Source of the DNA: Seonamhaeicola algicola
GTDB taxonomy: Bacteria > Bacteroidota > Bacteroidia > Flavobacteriales > Flavobacteriaceae
NCBI RefSeq assembly: GCF_007997385.1
Contig: NZ_VOSC01000012.1
Location: 558,001-622,000 of the forward strand
Length of the DNA: 64,000 bases
Direction of reading: 5' to 3'
Below are positions 48,935-59,024 of this stretch, in pieces (positions within the stretch are counted from its first letter, which is position 1; every line of letters begins with the position of its first letter). Under the pieces are notes generated by a model. It had not been told where the DNA came from and did no database searches. It saw only the letters and a program-made list of their open reading frames with translations. Both the position numbers and the translations under genes were made by a program.

Positions 48935-51900
48935 ATGAAAAAAAAATTTTGGATTATTACTGTATTATTTCTTTGTATCGGTTTCAATACTAATGTATTT
49001 GCTCAAGATACTGATGGCGATTCTATTGCTGATTCAGCAGATTTAGATGATGATAATGATGGTATTCCAGATTCACAAGAAATTAATTGTGCAGCTTCAT
49101 ATATAGATTTAGCTCAAACGTTTAATGACAGAAGATCAAACCCAGGTGTTGTTAATAATGCATATCCTTATGGGGGTGTTACCGTAGATTTTACCTACTC
49201 ATTAGTAGGTACGGCAACATGGGCTTCGGGTGTTAGAAGTATTACAGGCGCAGGTATTACGGGTGAATATATCCAAACACAGGTAAGAAATTCAGATTTT
49301 CCAAATGGAGATGTAGCAGTGTATAGGTTTAGTTTTTCAGAGCCCGTTTATAACTTGTCTTTCAAAATGGGTGGTTTTGATAACCAAGATAGAGCCGATA
49401 TTTATGCAAACAATAGCGGCGTTAGTAAAACGGTTTCAATAACCGATATAAATTTAAGTGGTGGTGCTATTTCAGGAAATTCTGCGTATGATGTTAATGG
49501 TGTTAATGGTAATGCGCCGTTAAATAGTGTACAAGTAAATATTTATGGGCCGCTAAATGAACTGATTATTGAAATAGCAAAAGATGATGGCGAATCTGCC
49601 AATGCAACCATTCAAATGTATGAATGGCAGTACTGTGCAGCTATACATTCTGATAATGATGGTATTCCTGACCATTTAGATATTGATGCTGATAACGATG
49701 GTATTCCTGATAATGTAGAAGCTCAACCAACCATAGGCTATGTGGCTCCTAGTGGAAACGGAACAGCTATGACAGATGCTAATAATGATGGTATTGACGA
49801 TAACTACGGAGCGGGTTTATTAACCCTTGAAGATACAGATAGAGATGGTACTCCTGATTACATTGATGTTGATGCTGATAACGACGGAACACCTGATGTT
49901 GAAGAAAACGGTATGCCAAATACACTTTTAGGAACTGATGCTGATACCGATGGTTTAGATGATGCTTTTGAAACAACTAATACAAATGATGCTGTTATTG
50001 ATGCTAATGAAGATATTGAAAACCCATCAGATTTATCAATTCTTCCTGATACAGATGGTGATTTAAACTCTGGTGGCGATTTAGATTACCGTGACGTTTT
50101 TACGCCTAATCCACCAGTATACGCAACCATTGATTTTGATGGTGTTGATGATTATTTGTCTACAACAGCCTTTGTTGGTGGGCAAAATAACATCACAATT
50201 ATGGCTTGGATGAAATCTGATATTGGTAACACCAGAGATATGATTATTGCAGGTGAAGATGTTAGTTGTAGTATTTGGCTTAAAGATGGTGATATTCCTA
50301 TGTTTACTATAAAAACTGTAGCCAATTCAGCAGTAACGCTTAGTGCCTCATCTTCTGTTAATTGTAATGAATGGCACCATGTAGCGGCTTCTTATAATAG
50401 TTTAACTGGCTTAGTATCATTATATGTTGATGGCGCACTAGTGGCATCAACAAATTTAAGTGTTGTTGGTTCAGCAATAGAAAACTCAGTAAACAGTAAT
50501 GGTAATTTTGAAGTAGGACGCTTGTCTACAACCTTAACTGATAAAAAATACTTTAAAGGTGATATTGATGAGGTTAGGGTTTTTAATGCAGCTTTAACAA
50601 CAAGCCAAATTCAAGGCATGGTTTATCAAGAAATAAATGAAAGCGCAGGTAGTGTGTCGGGTTCTGTTGTTCCAAAAAACATTCAAGATACCCAAACTAA
50701 TGCTACTGTAGCTTGGGCTAGCCTTATTGCATATTACCCAATGACAAATATAAAAACTGATAGAACAACGGACTATTCAGGGCATAACAGATTATTGTAT
50801 TTAAATAACATAACAACCGTACAAGAGCAAACGGCACCAATGCCTTACAGAGCTGTGTCTTACGGAAATTGGAATTCTGTTTCAACATGGGCGCACGGTA
50901 GTGTTTGGGATATTGAAGATGTTTCAACAAATAAAGCATGGAGTATAGTAAAAATAGAAGAAGATGTTGTAACAAGCAATTCGCATACTACCTATGGTTT
51001 AGTAATAGATGCAGGAAAACGTTTAACGGTTTCTGGTGATAATTTAATAAAAAACACTTGGTATTTAGAGCTAAATGGTGTCATAGATTTGTTAAACGAT
51101 TCTCAATTAATACAAACTGAACAAAGTGATTTAGTTACCTCTGCCGATGGTAGGATTTTAAGGCGTCAACAAGGAGAATCAAACCCGTATCGTTATAATT
51201 ATTGGTCGTCACCAATTGGGGCTCAAAGCACCACTGGTTTAACAAACAATAATGCATCAACAAATAACACCAATAATACGCCATATAGGTTAAATATGAT
51301 AAAAGATGATGCTGGTACAAATTGTTTATTTACATCAAATTATACAGCAAACGGTAATATTAGTACCTACTGGATATACACTTATAAAAATGGTGTAACC
51401 TATTGGGATTGGGAGCGTGTAAGTACTTCTAGAGATTTAGCTCCTGGCTTAGGTTATACACAAAAAGGTACAGGTATAGCGGCTTCAGAACAGCAATATA
51501 TTTTTGAAGGCAAACCTAATAATGGTACAATAATAGTTGAGGTTGAAGATAAAGGAGGTGCAGGTTCAGAGCAAGATGTTACACGAACTAATTTCTTATT
51601 AGGAAACCCCTATGCTTCTGCCATAGATATTCATAAATTTATTGATGATAACCAAGGTGTTATAGATGGAACACTTCAGTTATGGCAACAATGGAGTGGA
51701 AACTCTCACAATTTAAATGAGTATAACGGTGGTTATGCACAAGTAAACAAAACAGGAGGTGTAAGGGCATTTCAGTTTGTGGGTATTAGTGGTGCGCACA
51801 ATGGATCGCAAGATGGTACTTTGGTGCCGTCAAGATACTTGCCAGTAAGTCAAGGTTTTGTTGTAGAAGTAGTTGCTAACGGAGAGGTGAAATTCAATAA

Positions 51901-52723
51901 TGCACAGCGTGTGTTTGTTAAAGAAGCTGATGCAGATGGAACATATGATAACGGATCGGTGTTTTTTAAAGGCGGTAATTCAAAGTCAAAAACATCAAAA
52001 TCTGTTGCACAAACTCAAACAGAAACACCTGTTATGCAAAAAATACGTTTAGAGTTTAGTGCGTTATCAGGGCCATCAACGCATCGTGAATTGTTACTAG
52101 GGTTTAGTGATTTTACTACTGATGGTTATGATTATGGTTATGAGGCCAAATCATCAGAAAGTAATAACAACGATTTGAATTTATCGTTAGAAGGTGAGAA
52201 TATGAATATTCAAGCCTATGGTCCCGTATCAAATGATAAAATAGTACCATTAAATTTTAAATCATCAGGAAGCAATAGTTTCGAAATAAAAATTACTGAT
52301 AAAGTGCATTTTTCAGAAGAGCAATCTATTTACCTTCGCGATAATATGTTAGGTACTTATTTCAATTTATCAGAAGGAGAAGCATATAGTTTTACATCAG
52401 AAAAAGGTAAATTTAATGATAGGTTTGAAATAGTGTTCCAATCTGAGCAAGCCGCGTTAAGTACTGAGCAGGCAGAAGTAGACGCTAATTTTGTTTATTA
52501 CACCAACACAGACCATAAGTTGTATGCAAAAAAATTAAATGGTACTGTAAAACGTTTAGCTTTAGTAAGTATAACAGGGCAAATAGTTTTAGAAAAAAAC
52601 AATGTATCACCGCAAGTTTTACAAAATGGTATTACTATCCCAAAGGTAGCATCAGGTGGATATGTTGTTTTTTTAAGAACAGACGATAATCAAGTGATAA
52701 CCAAAAAAATAGTTGTTAATTAA
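48935..52723 (+). CDS. Giant secreted LamG protein with type IX sorting domain (paralogue)
   Basis: 1262 residues. A signal peptide ends in VFAQ, followed directly by thrombospondin type 3 repeats (24-50). A distinct beta-rich domain (about 55-235, GVTVDFTYSLVG and DIYANNSGVSKTVSI) has no counterpart in the upstream gene. More type 3 repeats (236-390), LamG (398-560, IDFDGVDDYLS, EWHHVAASYNSLTG), the YGNWNSVSTWAHGSVWD segment, and the sorting domain (RLALVSITGQIVLEK ... GGYVVFLRTDDNQVITKKIVVN) follow. From the second repeat block on it aligns with the preceding gene almost throughout, so the pair arose by tandem duplication with N-terminal domain exchange. A surface adhesion or glycan-binding role is inferred. 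Confidence 0.85.
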   Translation: MKKKFWIITVLFLCIGFNTNVFAQDTDGDSIADSADLDDDNDGIPDSQEINCAASYIDLAQTFNDRRSNPGVVNNAYPYGGVTVDFTYSLVGTATWASGVRSITGAGITGEYIQTQVRNSDFPNGDVAVYRFSFSEPVYNLSFKMGGFDNQDRADIYANNSGVSKTVSITDINLSGGAISGNSAYDVNGVNGNAPLNSVQVNIYGPLNELIIEIAKDDGESANATIQMYEWQYCAAIHSDNDGIPDHLDIDADNDGIPDNVEAQPTIGYVAPSGNGTAMTDANNDGIDDNYGAGLLTLEDTDRDGTPDYIDVDADNDGTPDVEENGMPNTLLGTDADTDGLDDAFETTNTNDAVIDANEDIENPSDLSILPDTDGDLNSGGDLDYRDVFTPNPPVYATIDFDGVDDYLSTTAFVGGQNNITIMAWMKSDIGNTRDMIIAGEDVSCSIWLKDGDIPMFTIKTVANSAVTLSASSSVNCNEWHHVAASYNSLTGLVSLYVDGALVASTNLSVVGSAIENSVNSNGNFEVGRLSTTLTDKKYFKGDIDEVRVFNAALTTSQIQGMVYQEINESAGSVSGSVVPKNIQDTQTNATVAWASLIAYYPMTNIKTDRTTDYSGHNRLLYLNNITTVQEQTAPMPYRAVSYGNWNSVSTWAHGSVWDIEDVSTNKAWSIVKIEEDVVTSNSHTTYGLVIDAGKRLTVSGDNLIKNTWYLELNGVIDLLNDSQLIQTEQSDLVTSADGRILRRQQGESNPYRYNYWSSPIGAQSTTGLTNNNASTNNTNNTPYRLNMIKDDAGTNCLFTSNYTANGNISTYWIYTYKNGVTYWDWERVSTSRDLAPGLGYTQKGTGIAASEQQYIFEGKPNNGTIIVEVEDKGGAGSEQDVTRTNFLLGNPYASAIDIHKFIDDNQGVIDGTLQLWQQWSGNSHNLNEYNGGYAQVNKTGGVRAFQFVGISGAHNGSQDGTLVPSRYLPVSQGFVVEVVANGEVKFNNAQRVFVKEADADGTYDNGSVFFKGGNSKSKTSKSVAQTQTETPVMQKIRLEFSALSGPSTHRELLLGFSDFTTDGYDYGYEAKSSESNNNDLNLSLEGENMNIQAYGPVSNDKIVPLNFKSSGSNSFEIKITDKVHFSEEQSIYLRDNMLGTYFNLSEGEAYSFTSEKGKFNDRFEIVFQSEQAALSTEQAEVDANFVYYTNTDHKLYAKKLNGTVKRLALVSITGQIVLEKNNVSPQVLQNGITIPKVASGGYVVFLRTDDNQVITKKIVVN

Positions 52724-52756
52724 GTAAAAGCACTTAAAATAACTACACAAAACAAT

Positions 52757-52787
52757 AAAAAGTCAAAACATAAGGTTTTGGCTTTTT
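52757..52787 (+). terminator. Terminator of the second giant LamG gene
   Basis: AAAAGTCAAAAC and GTTTTGGCTTTT pair (one G-T) around a short loop, followed by T7, 34 bases after the stop. Confidence 0.75.
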
Positions 52788-52855
52788 TTATGTTTTAAAA
52801 CCAACCTTTTCAGGATAAATTCTTAAATTCGCATCCTTATATGAATTTTGAGTAA

Positions 52856-55800
52856 ATGAGCGCTAAATTTCCTGAATATAAAGGACTTGACTTGCCAAAT
52901 GTAGCAGACCAAATACTGCAATATTGGCAAGAAAATAACATTTTTGATAAAAGTATAACCTCTAAAGAAGGCAAAGAAACTTTCGTTTTTTTTGAAGGGC
53001 CGCCTTCAGCAAATGGTTTACCTGGTATTCATCATGTAATGGCACGTGCTATAAAAGATATTTTTTGTAGATACAAAACCCAAAAAGGCTATCAAGTTAA
53101 GCGTAAAGCAGGTTGGGATACCCACGGGTTGCCAATTGAGCTTGGTGTTGAAAAAGAATTAGGCATTACTAAAGAAGATATTGGCAAAACCATTTCTGTA
53201 GAAGAATATAACGCAGCTTGTAAAAAAGCCGTAATGCGTTATACTGATGTTTGGAATGACCTTACTGAAAAAATGGGCTATTGGGTAGATATGAATGATC
53301 CATACATTACTTATGAGCCTAAATATATGGAGTCTGTTTGGTGGTTACTAAAACAGATTTATAGCAAAAATTTACTGTATAAAGGTTACACTATTCAGCC
53401 CTATTCACCAAAAGCAGGTACAGGTTTAAGTTCGCATGAGCTAAACCAACCCGGAACCTATCAAGATGTAACCGATACTACAGTTGTAGCGCAGTTTAAA
53501 GCTAATAAAGCATCGTTACCAACGTTTTTACAAAATGAGGGCGATATTCATTTTTTAGCATGGACAACCACACCTTGGACACTGCCAAGTAACACCGCCT
53601 TAACTGTAGGGCCAAAAATTGATTATGTGTTAGTAAAAACATTTAATCAATATACCTTTGAACCCATAAATGTTGTATTAGGGAAACCACTAGTAGCAAA
53701 ACAATTTGCAGGTAAGTTTATAAAAGCTGAAGATGTTTCAGAATTAAGTAACTTTAAACAAGGAGATAAAAAGATTCCTTATTTCGTTGTAAAAGAATTT
53801 AAAGGCGCCGATTTAGTAGGAATAACCTATGAACAATTATTGCCATATGTGTTGCCTAATGATAACCCTGAAAATGCATTTAGAGTTATTTCTGGAGATT
53901 TTGTAACTACCGAAGATGGTACAGGTATAGTACACACAGCCCCAACGTTTGGTGCAGATGATGCCTTGGTAGCAAAACAAGCCACACCAGAAGTGCCGCC
54001 AATGTTAGTGAAAGATGACAATGATAATTTGGTGCCATTAGTAGATTTACAGGGGCGTTTCCGCCCTGAGCTAAAAGAGCTTGCTGGTAAATATGTAAAA
54101 AATGAATATTATGATGATGGCGAAGCACCAGAACGTTCTGTTGATGTTGAAATTGCCATTAAATTAAAAGAAGAAAACAAAGCCTTTAAGGTTGAAAAAT
54201 ATAAGCACAGTTACCCAAATTGTTGGCGTACAGATAAACCAATTTTATACTATCCGTTAGATTCTTGGTTTATTAAGGTAACCGATGTTAAAGACAAAAT
54301 GTTTGAACTTAACCAAACCATAAACTGGAAACCAAAAAGCACTGGAGAAGGCCGTTTTGGTAATTGGTTGGCAAACGCAAACGATTGGAACTTATCACGC
54401 TCACGCTACTGGGGCATTCCGCTACCAATTTGGAGAACCGAAGACGGAAAAGAAGCGCTTTGCATTGGCTCAGTTGAAGAGTTAAAAGCCGAAATGCAAA
54501 AAGCTGTTAAAGCAGGAGTTTTAGCTGAAGATATTTTTGCCGATTTTGAAGTGGGCAATATGAGCAATGAAAACTATGCAAAGTTAGATTTGCATAAAAA
54601 TATTGTAGATCAAATCACATTAGTATCAGCATCGGGTAAGCCCATGAAACGCGAAAGCGATTTAATTGATGTGTGGTTTGATTCTGGTTCAATGCCTTAT
54701 GCTCAATGGCATTATCCTTTTGAAAATGTAGATTTGATTGATAAAGGCACAACCTATCCAGCAAACTTTATTGCAGAAGGGGTAGACCAAACACGAGGTT
54801 GGTTCTATACATTACATGCTATTGGTACTATGGTATTTAATTCTGTAGCTTACAAGAATGTAGTTTCAAATGGATTGGTGTTAGATAAAAACGGACAAAA
54901 AATGTCAAAGCGTTTAGGTAATGCTGTAGATCCGTTTACAACACTATCAAAATACGGGCCAGATGCTACACGTTGGTACATGATTAGTAATGCCAACCCA
55001 TGGGATAACCTGAAATTTGATTTAGAGGGCATAGAAGAAGTAAAGCGTAAATTCTTCGGAACACTTTATAATACCTATTCATTTTTTAGTTTATATACAA
55101 ATCTTGATAAATTTAACTACGCCGAAGCTGATATTCCGTTAGCTGAAAGACCAGAATTAGATAGGTGGATTTTATCAGAATTACACACCTTAATTAAAAA
55201 GGTTGATGCATTTTATGCTGATTATGAACCAACCAAGGCAGCCAGAGCTATTTCAGATTTTACACAAGATTACTTAAGTAACTGGTTTGTACGTTTAAGT
55301 AGAAGACGTTTTTGGAAAGGCGATTACCAAACCGATAAAATATCGGCATATCAAACGCTATACACTTGTATGGTAACCATAGCTAAATTGGGTGCGCCAA
55401 TTGCCCCGTTCTTTATGGATAAATTATACCAAGATTTAAATAGTGTAACCAAAAAAGAAACCTTTGAAAGTGTACATTTAGCAGATTTTCCTGTGTACGA
55501 TGAAAGCTTTGTTGACAAAAGTTTAGAGCGTAAAATGGAAAATGCCCAAACAATATCATCATTAGTTTTGTCGTTACGTGCTAAAGAAAAGATAAAAGTG
55601 CGTCAACCACTTCAAAAAATAATGATTCCTATTGATAATGAACAACAAAAGGAAGAAATATTAGCAGTTTCAGATTTAATAAAACATGAAGTTAATGTTA
55701 AAGAAGTTGAACTTTTAGAAGACGCTTCAGATATTTTAGTAAAACAAATAAAGCCTAATTTTAAAGCTTTAGGACCACGTTTTGGTAAAGACATGAAAGC

Positions 55801-56260
55801 CATTGCTAGCGCTATAAATGCTTTTGATGCAAGTAATATTAAAAAAATTGAACAAACAGGTAATTTATCACTTGACATTAATGGAAAAAATGTTACTTTA
55901 GGGCTTGAAGATGTAGAAATTACATCGCAAGACATTGAAGGCTGGTTAGTGGCCAATGAAGGCGCATTAACAGTAGCTTTAGATGTTACTATAACTGATG
56001 AATTACGAAGCGAAGGTATAGCCAGAGAGCTTATTAATCGTATTCAAAATTTACGTAAAGATTCAGGTTTTGAAGTTACTGATAGAATTGATGTAAAACT
56101 TCAAAAAGACGAACATATAATTAGTGCAGTAAATACAAATAGAGCTTATATAAAAACGGAAACGTTGGCAGAACAGCTTGATATTATTGATAATTTAGAA
56201 CATGGTATAGAAATTGCTTTTGATGATATAAATACCAAATTGTTTATACAAAAACATTAA
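52856..56260 (+). CDS. ileS: Isoleucyl-tRNA synthetase
   Basis: 1134 residues, the longer IleRS form. The HIGH motif appears as GIHH (57-60, PSANGLPGIHHVMAR) and the KMSKR loop as QKMSKRLGNAVDPF near residue 682. The CP1 editing domain lies between about 200 and 430 with LAWTTTPWTLPSNTAL and GTGIVHTAPTFGADD. The anticodon-binding domain and the C-terminal region of the long class follow. It charges tRNA-Ile and hydrolyses mischarged valine. It lies 4 bases upstream of the DksA-like gene. Confidence 0.97.
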   Translation: MSAKFPEYKGLDLPNVADQILQYWQENNIFDKSITSKEGKETFVFFEGPPSANGLPGIHHVMARAIKDIFCRYKTQKGYQVKRKAGWDTHGLPIELGVEKELGITKEDIGKTISVEEYNAACKKAVMRYTDVWNDLTEKMGYWVDMNDPYITYEPKYMESVWWLLKQIYSKNLLYKGYTIQPYSPKAGTGLSSHELNQPGTYQDVTDTTVVAQFKANKASLPTFLQNEGDIHFLAWTTTPWTLPSNTALTVGPKIDYVLVKTFNQYTFEPINVVLGKPLVAKQFAGKFIKAEDVSELSNFKQGDKKIPYFVVKEFKGADLVGITYEQLLPYVLPNDNPENAFRVISGDFVTTEDGTGIVHTAPTFGADDALVAKQATPEVPPMLVKDDNDNLVPLVDLQGRFRPELKELAGKYVKNEYYDDGEAPERSVDVEIAIKLKEENKAFKVEKYKHSYPNCWRTDKPILYYPLDSWFIKVTDVKDKMFELNQTINWKPKSTGEGRFGNWLANANDWNLSRSRYWGIPLPIWRTEDGKEALCIGSVEELKAEMQKAVKAGVLAEDIFADFEVGNMSNENYAKLDLHKNIVDQITLVSASGKPMKRESDLIDVWFDSGSMPYAQWHYPFENVDLIDKGTTYPANFIAEGVDQTRGWFYTLHAIGTMVFNSVAYKNVVSNGLVLDKNGQKMSKRLGNAVDPFTTLSKYGPDATRWYMISNANPWDNLKFDLEGIEEVKRKFFGTLYNTYSFFSLYTNLDKFNYAEADIPLAERPELDRWILSELHTLIKKVDAFYADYEPTKAARAISDFTQDYLSNWFVRLSRRRFWKGDYQTDKISAYQTLYTCMVTIAKLGAPIAPFFMDKLYQDLNSVTKKETFESVHLADFPVYDESFVDKSLERKMENAQTISSLVLSLRAKEKIKVRQPLQKIMIPIDNEQQKEEILAVSDLIKHEVNVKEVELLEDASDILVKQIKPNFKALGPRFGKDMKAIASAINAFDASNIKKIEQTGNLSLDINGKNVTLGLEDVEITSQDIEGWLVANEGALTVALDVTITDELRSEGIARELINRIQNLRKDSGFEVTDRIDVKLQKDEHIISAVNTNRAYIKTETLAEQLDIIDNLEHGIEIAFDDINTKLFIQKH

Positions 56261-56264
56261 AATT

Positions 56265-56645
56265 ATGGCAGCTACAAATGCAAGATATTCTGATGCAGAA
56301 TTAGAAGAATTTAGAGCTTTAATACAAGAAAAAATAGATAAAGCGCAGCATGATTTAGAGCTTATTAAAAGTGCGTATATGAACGACCATAATAACGGTA
56401 CAGATGATACATCGCCTACTTTTAAGGCTTTTGATGAGGGTAGCGAAGTTATGAGTAAAGAATCTAATTCGCAATTAGCTATTCGTCAAGAAAAGTTTAT
56501 TCGTGATTTAAAAAATGCAATTATTAGAATTGAAAATAAAACCTATGGTATATGTCGCGTTACAGGTAAGTTAATAAACAAAAAACGTTTAGAGCTTGTA
56601 CCTCATGCAACATTAAGTATTGAAGCTAAAAATATGCAAAAATAA
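56265..56645 (+). CDS. TraR/DksA-family protein with a degenerate zinc finger
   Basis: 126 residues. The N-terminal coiled coil (about 10-90, FRALIQEKIDKAQHDLELIK) precedes the DksA-like C-terminal motif YGICRVTGKLINKKRLELVPHATLSIEAK (split). Only one of the four zinc-ligand cysteines remains (Cys in GICRVT). This reduced form is, as far as I recall, normal in Bacteroidota. DksA-like proteins bind the RNA polymerase secondary channel and tune transcription with ppGpp. That role is inferred. It follows ileS by 4 bases and ends at a strong terminator. Confidence 0.87.
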   Translation: MAATNARYSDAELEEFRALIQEKIDKAQHDLELIKSAYMNDHNNGTDDTSPTFKAFDEGSEVMSKESNSQLAIRQEKFIRDLKNAIIRIENKTYGICRVTGKLINKKRLELVPHATLSIEAKNMQK

Positions 56646-56670
56646 ATACGCTCTTCACGTAAAGGAGTTT

Positions 56671-56714
56671 AAAAAAAACGCCAATCATAGATTTTTAATG
56701 AGTGGCGTTTTTTT
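56671..56714 (+). terminator. Terminator between the DksA-like gene and lspA
   Basis: A long stem (AAAAAACGCCAATCAT / ATGAGTGGCGTTTTTT, one mismatch) with a roughly 10-base loop and T7 lies 25 bases after the DksA-like stop. It lies inside the possible 5' extension of the lspA frame, which argues for the lspA start at 56749. Confidence 0.85.
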
Positions 56715-56748
56715 ATTTTTAACACCTTTGCATAATACATTTTTTCTA

Positions 56749-57369
56749 ATGTCATTAAAAAAATCGGTTATAATTATCGTTTTAATTTTGCTTGCAGACC
56801 AAGTGAGCAAGGTTTATATAAAAACTAATTTTCAGCTACAAGAAAGTATAAAAATTTTTAATTGGTTTCAAATATATTTTATTGAAAACGATGGGATGGC
56901 TTGGGGCACAAAAATTAGTGATTTTATACCCTTAATTAATGACCGTACAGCTAAAGTAGCTTTAACATTGTTTAGGGTTGTAGCTATTTGTGGTATTGGC
57001 TATTGGTTGTATAACGTTACTAAACAACAAAAACCTAAGGTGTTAATTTTGGCCTTAGCTTTTATATTTGCAGGCGCTTTGGGTAATATAATAGACTCTG
57101 TTTTTTATGGTGTTTTATTTAGTGATAGCCTTATTGATGTTGCAACGTTTATGCCTCATGAGGGCGGATATGATAGCTTGCTACATGGTAAAGTTGTAGA
57201 TATGCTTTACTTTCCGTTATGGAAAGGCTTTTTGCCAAAGTGGTTACCTGTTATTGGTGGTAAATATTTTACGTTTTTTGAACCTGTGTTTAATATAGCC
57301 GATGTTGCCATTAGCACTGGTTTTGTAATGCTAATTGTATTTAACAAAAAGGCGTTTCCTAAAAAATAA
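56749..57369 (+). CDS. lspA: Lipoprotein signal peptidase (signal peptidase II)
   Basis: 206 residues from ATG 56749. An in-frame ATG at 56620 would begin inside the DksA-like gene and cross its terminator, so it is rejected. Four membrane segments are visible, with the family blocks LADQVSKVYIK, NDGMAWG, AGALGNIIDSVFYG (first catalytic Asp) and FNIADVAISTG (second catalytic Asp). A Bacteroidota-type insertion lies between the last two. It cleaves prolipoprotein signal peptides at the lipobox cysteine in the inner membrane, serving the many lipoproteins encoded here. Confidence 0.95.
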   Translation: MSLKKSVIIIVLILLADQVSKVYIKTNFQLQESIKIFNWFQIYFIENDGMAWGTKISDFIPLINDRTAKVALTLFRVVAICGIGYWLYNVTKQQKPKVLILALAFIFAGALGNIIDSVFYGVLFSDSLIDVATFMPHEGGYDSLLHGKVVDMLYFPLWKGFLPKWLPVIGGKYFTFFEPVFNIADVAISTGFVMLIVFNKKAFPKK

Positions 57370-58356
57370 TTACAAAAATATTTTAAATGTAGTTGATGTG
57401 TTTTTTTGGTTTTCAATAACCAAAATACCTTCCATTTTATGTGTTGTTTTAGCGCATAATTCATTCGCATTTATATCAATACCATTATCTGTAATTTCCA
57501 ATACAGGTTTATTATTTTCTAAATAACTATGTATATAAACTTTAGGGTGTTTATGAGAGTGTCTGTTGTGTATAGCATATGTAATTAGGTTTAACAATAT
57601 GCGCTCAATATATTCAGCTTTGGTATTTATAGATTTAAGTTTAGAAAAATCTGAATCAATTTTGGCATTAGCATCAATAATTACAGGGCTAATTGATATT
57701 AAAACCTGGCACAAAATATTATTAAAACTAACCGTTTTATCTGTTGGGTTTTGCTTTATATCACTTAAAATACTAACAACATCGTCAATAACCTTGCTGG
57801 TATTTTCTCTAGTATTATTTAAGCTGTTTTTAGGTTGTGAAATAGTAAAGGTATTAACCAGTTCAGAAACCAATGTTAAATTACTAGCATGAGATTTTAC
57901 GTTTTGTAAAGCTATTTTGTTGTAACCCGCAGATTTTGTAGACTGATGTTTAAAAACATTTGGTGTACTATCAGAAATTAAACTATCAATATAATCTGAT
58001 GTGTTTTCAGCTTGTTTATGAAAAAATAAATATTGTGAAGTTTTGTTGGGTTTTATAAAAAAGTTGTGCTTTGTTGAACATATAAAACTATTATAAATAC
58101 CAGCATTACCTTTTAATTGTATGCGCTGTTTAAAATGAATACCGTTTTTAATGTAGTTTAAAAAATTAGCTTCAAACTCTAGACTGTCTTTAGTGTGAAT
58201 AGTATTGTTTAAGAAACTTTTTAATGTTTGATTTGCTTTTAATGAAGCATCAAGATTTGACAAAAAAGCTTCAGACCAAAGCATGGTGTCATTATCTTTA
58301 AGTTCCCAAAATGCAATATCACTTACTGTTTTATTGATACTGTTATTTAATAGCAT
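57370..58356 (-). CDS. PAS-HATPase sensor-kinase-like protein with degenerate ATP domain
   Basis: 328 residues without membrane segments. The N-terminal region (about 13-120) resembles a PAS fold (IAFWELKDNDTMLWSEAF). A helical segment has His156 in NVKSHASNLTLVSELV, in the place of the DHp phosphoacceptor. The ATPase region has an N-box (ERILLNLITYAIHN, Asn256) and DNGID (290-294) in place of DNGxG. The ATP lid and second glycine box are missing before the end. It is probably a non-catalytic or altered kinase. No response regulator adjoins. It is convergent with lspA with no gap. Confidence 0.65.
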   Translation of the reverse strand: MLLNNSINKTVSDIAFWELKDNDTMLWSEAFLSNLDASLKANQTLKSFLNNTIHTKDSLEFEANFLNYIKNGIHFKQRIQLKGNAGIYNSFICSTKHNFFIKPNKTSQYLFFHKQAENTSDYIDSLISDSTPNVFKHQSTKSAGYNKIALQNVKSHASNLTLVSELVNTFTISQPKNSLNNTRENTSKVIDDVVSILSDIKQNPTDKTVSFNNILCQVLISISPVIIDANAKIDSDFSKLKSINTKAEYIERILLNLITYAIHNRHSHKHPKVYIHSYLENNKPVLEITDNGIDINANELCAKTTHKMEGILVIENQKNTSTTFKIFL

Positions 58357-58457
58357 TTTACTTTAAGTTATTGAGAGTAATGAGAGTAACTTGATGTAAA
58401 CTTACTAAAAAAAAATGTTTTAAAACAAATAAAATTGCATTTAATCGGTTAAAAGCA

Positions 58458-59024
58458 TCACTTAAACGTGTAAACGTGCGATTTTGTAACACAAAAATCT
58501 AATTTAATATCTGTTGAGTAGGTGTCTTCAATTTGTGTTTCAGCATCAAAAAATGATAATCCAATTTTTATTGTTTCGGGTTTACATTTGGCAAGAAATC
58601 TATCATAAAACCCTTTTCCGTATCCAACTCTATTGCCTTTTTTATCAAAAGATAATAGTGGAATAAAAACGACATCAATTTTGTTATCATCAATTTCAAT
58701 ACCGTCAACAGGTTCGGGTATATTGTAATGGTTTTTTTTAATAGTAGTGCCATCGGTTAATAAAAAATGCGTCATTTCACCTGTATCAAAATGACTTTTA
58801 GGTACTACAATGTTTTTATCTTTGCCCGCTAAAATACTTAAAATAAACTCAGTGTTTATTTCTTTTTGTTCTTCAATTGGTAAAAAAATATGATAAAATT
58901 TATGTTGCCAAATGGGCATTTTTATGGCATTATTGGCAATGGCAATGCTAAATGTTTCAATATCATTTTGAGATAGGTTGTTGCGAAGCGTTTTATATTT
59001 TTTGCGAAGTTCAGTTTTTGTCAT
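58458..59024 (-). CDS. 5-formyltetrahydrofolate cyclo-ligase
   Basis: 188 residues, the usual length. The N-terminal MTKTELRKKYKTLRNNLS region binds ATP, and the signature is VFIPLLSFDKKGNRVGYGKGFYDRFLAK (split). It converts 5-formyl-THF to 5,10-methenyl-THF using ATP, recovering a dead-end folate. Its start overlaps the end of the aspartoacylase-family gene by 14 bases, so it is the last gene of that operon. Confidence 0.93.
   Translation of the reverse strand: MTKTELRKKYKTLRNNLSQNDIETFSIAIANNAIKMPIWQHKFYHIFLPIEEQKEINTEFILSILAGKDKNIVVPKSHFDTGEMTHFLLTDGTTIKKNHYNIPEPVDGIEIDDNKIDVVFIPLLSFDKKGNRVGYGKGFYDRFLAKCKPETIKIGLSFFDAETQIEDTYSTDIKLDFCVTKSHVYTFK

Noticed and set aside
56620-56748. Upstream extension of lspA
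   Set aside because: It starts within the DksA-like gene and crosses a strong terminator. The membrane protein begins naturally at 56749.
57566-57892. 108-residue plus-strand frame with hydrophobic runs
   Set aside because: Antisense to the kinase-like gene. The hydrophobic pattern is a by-product of AT-rich complement codons.
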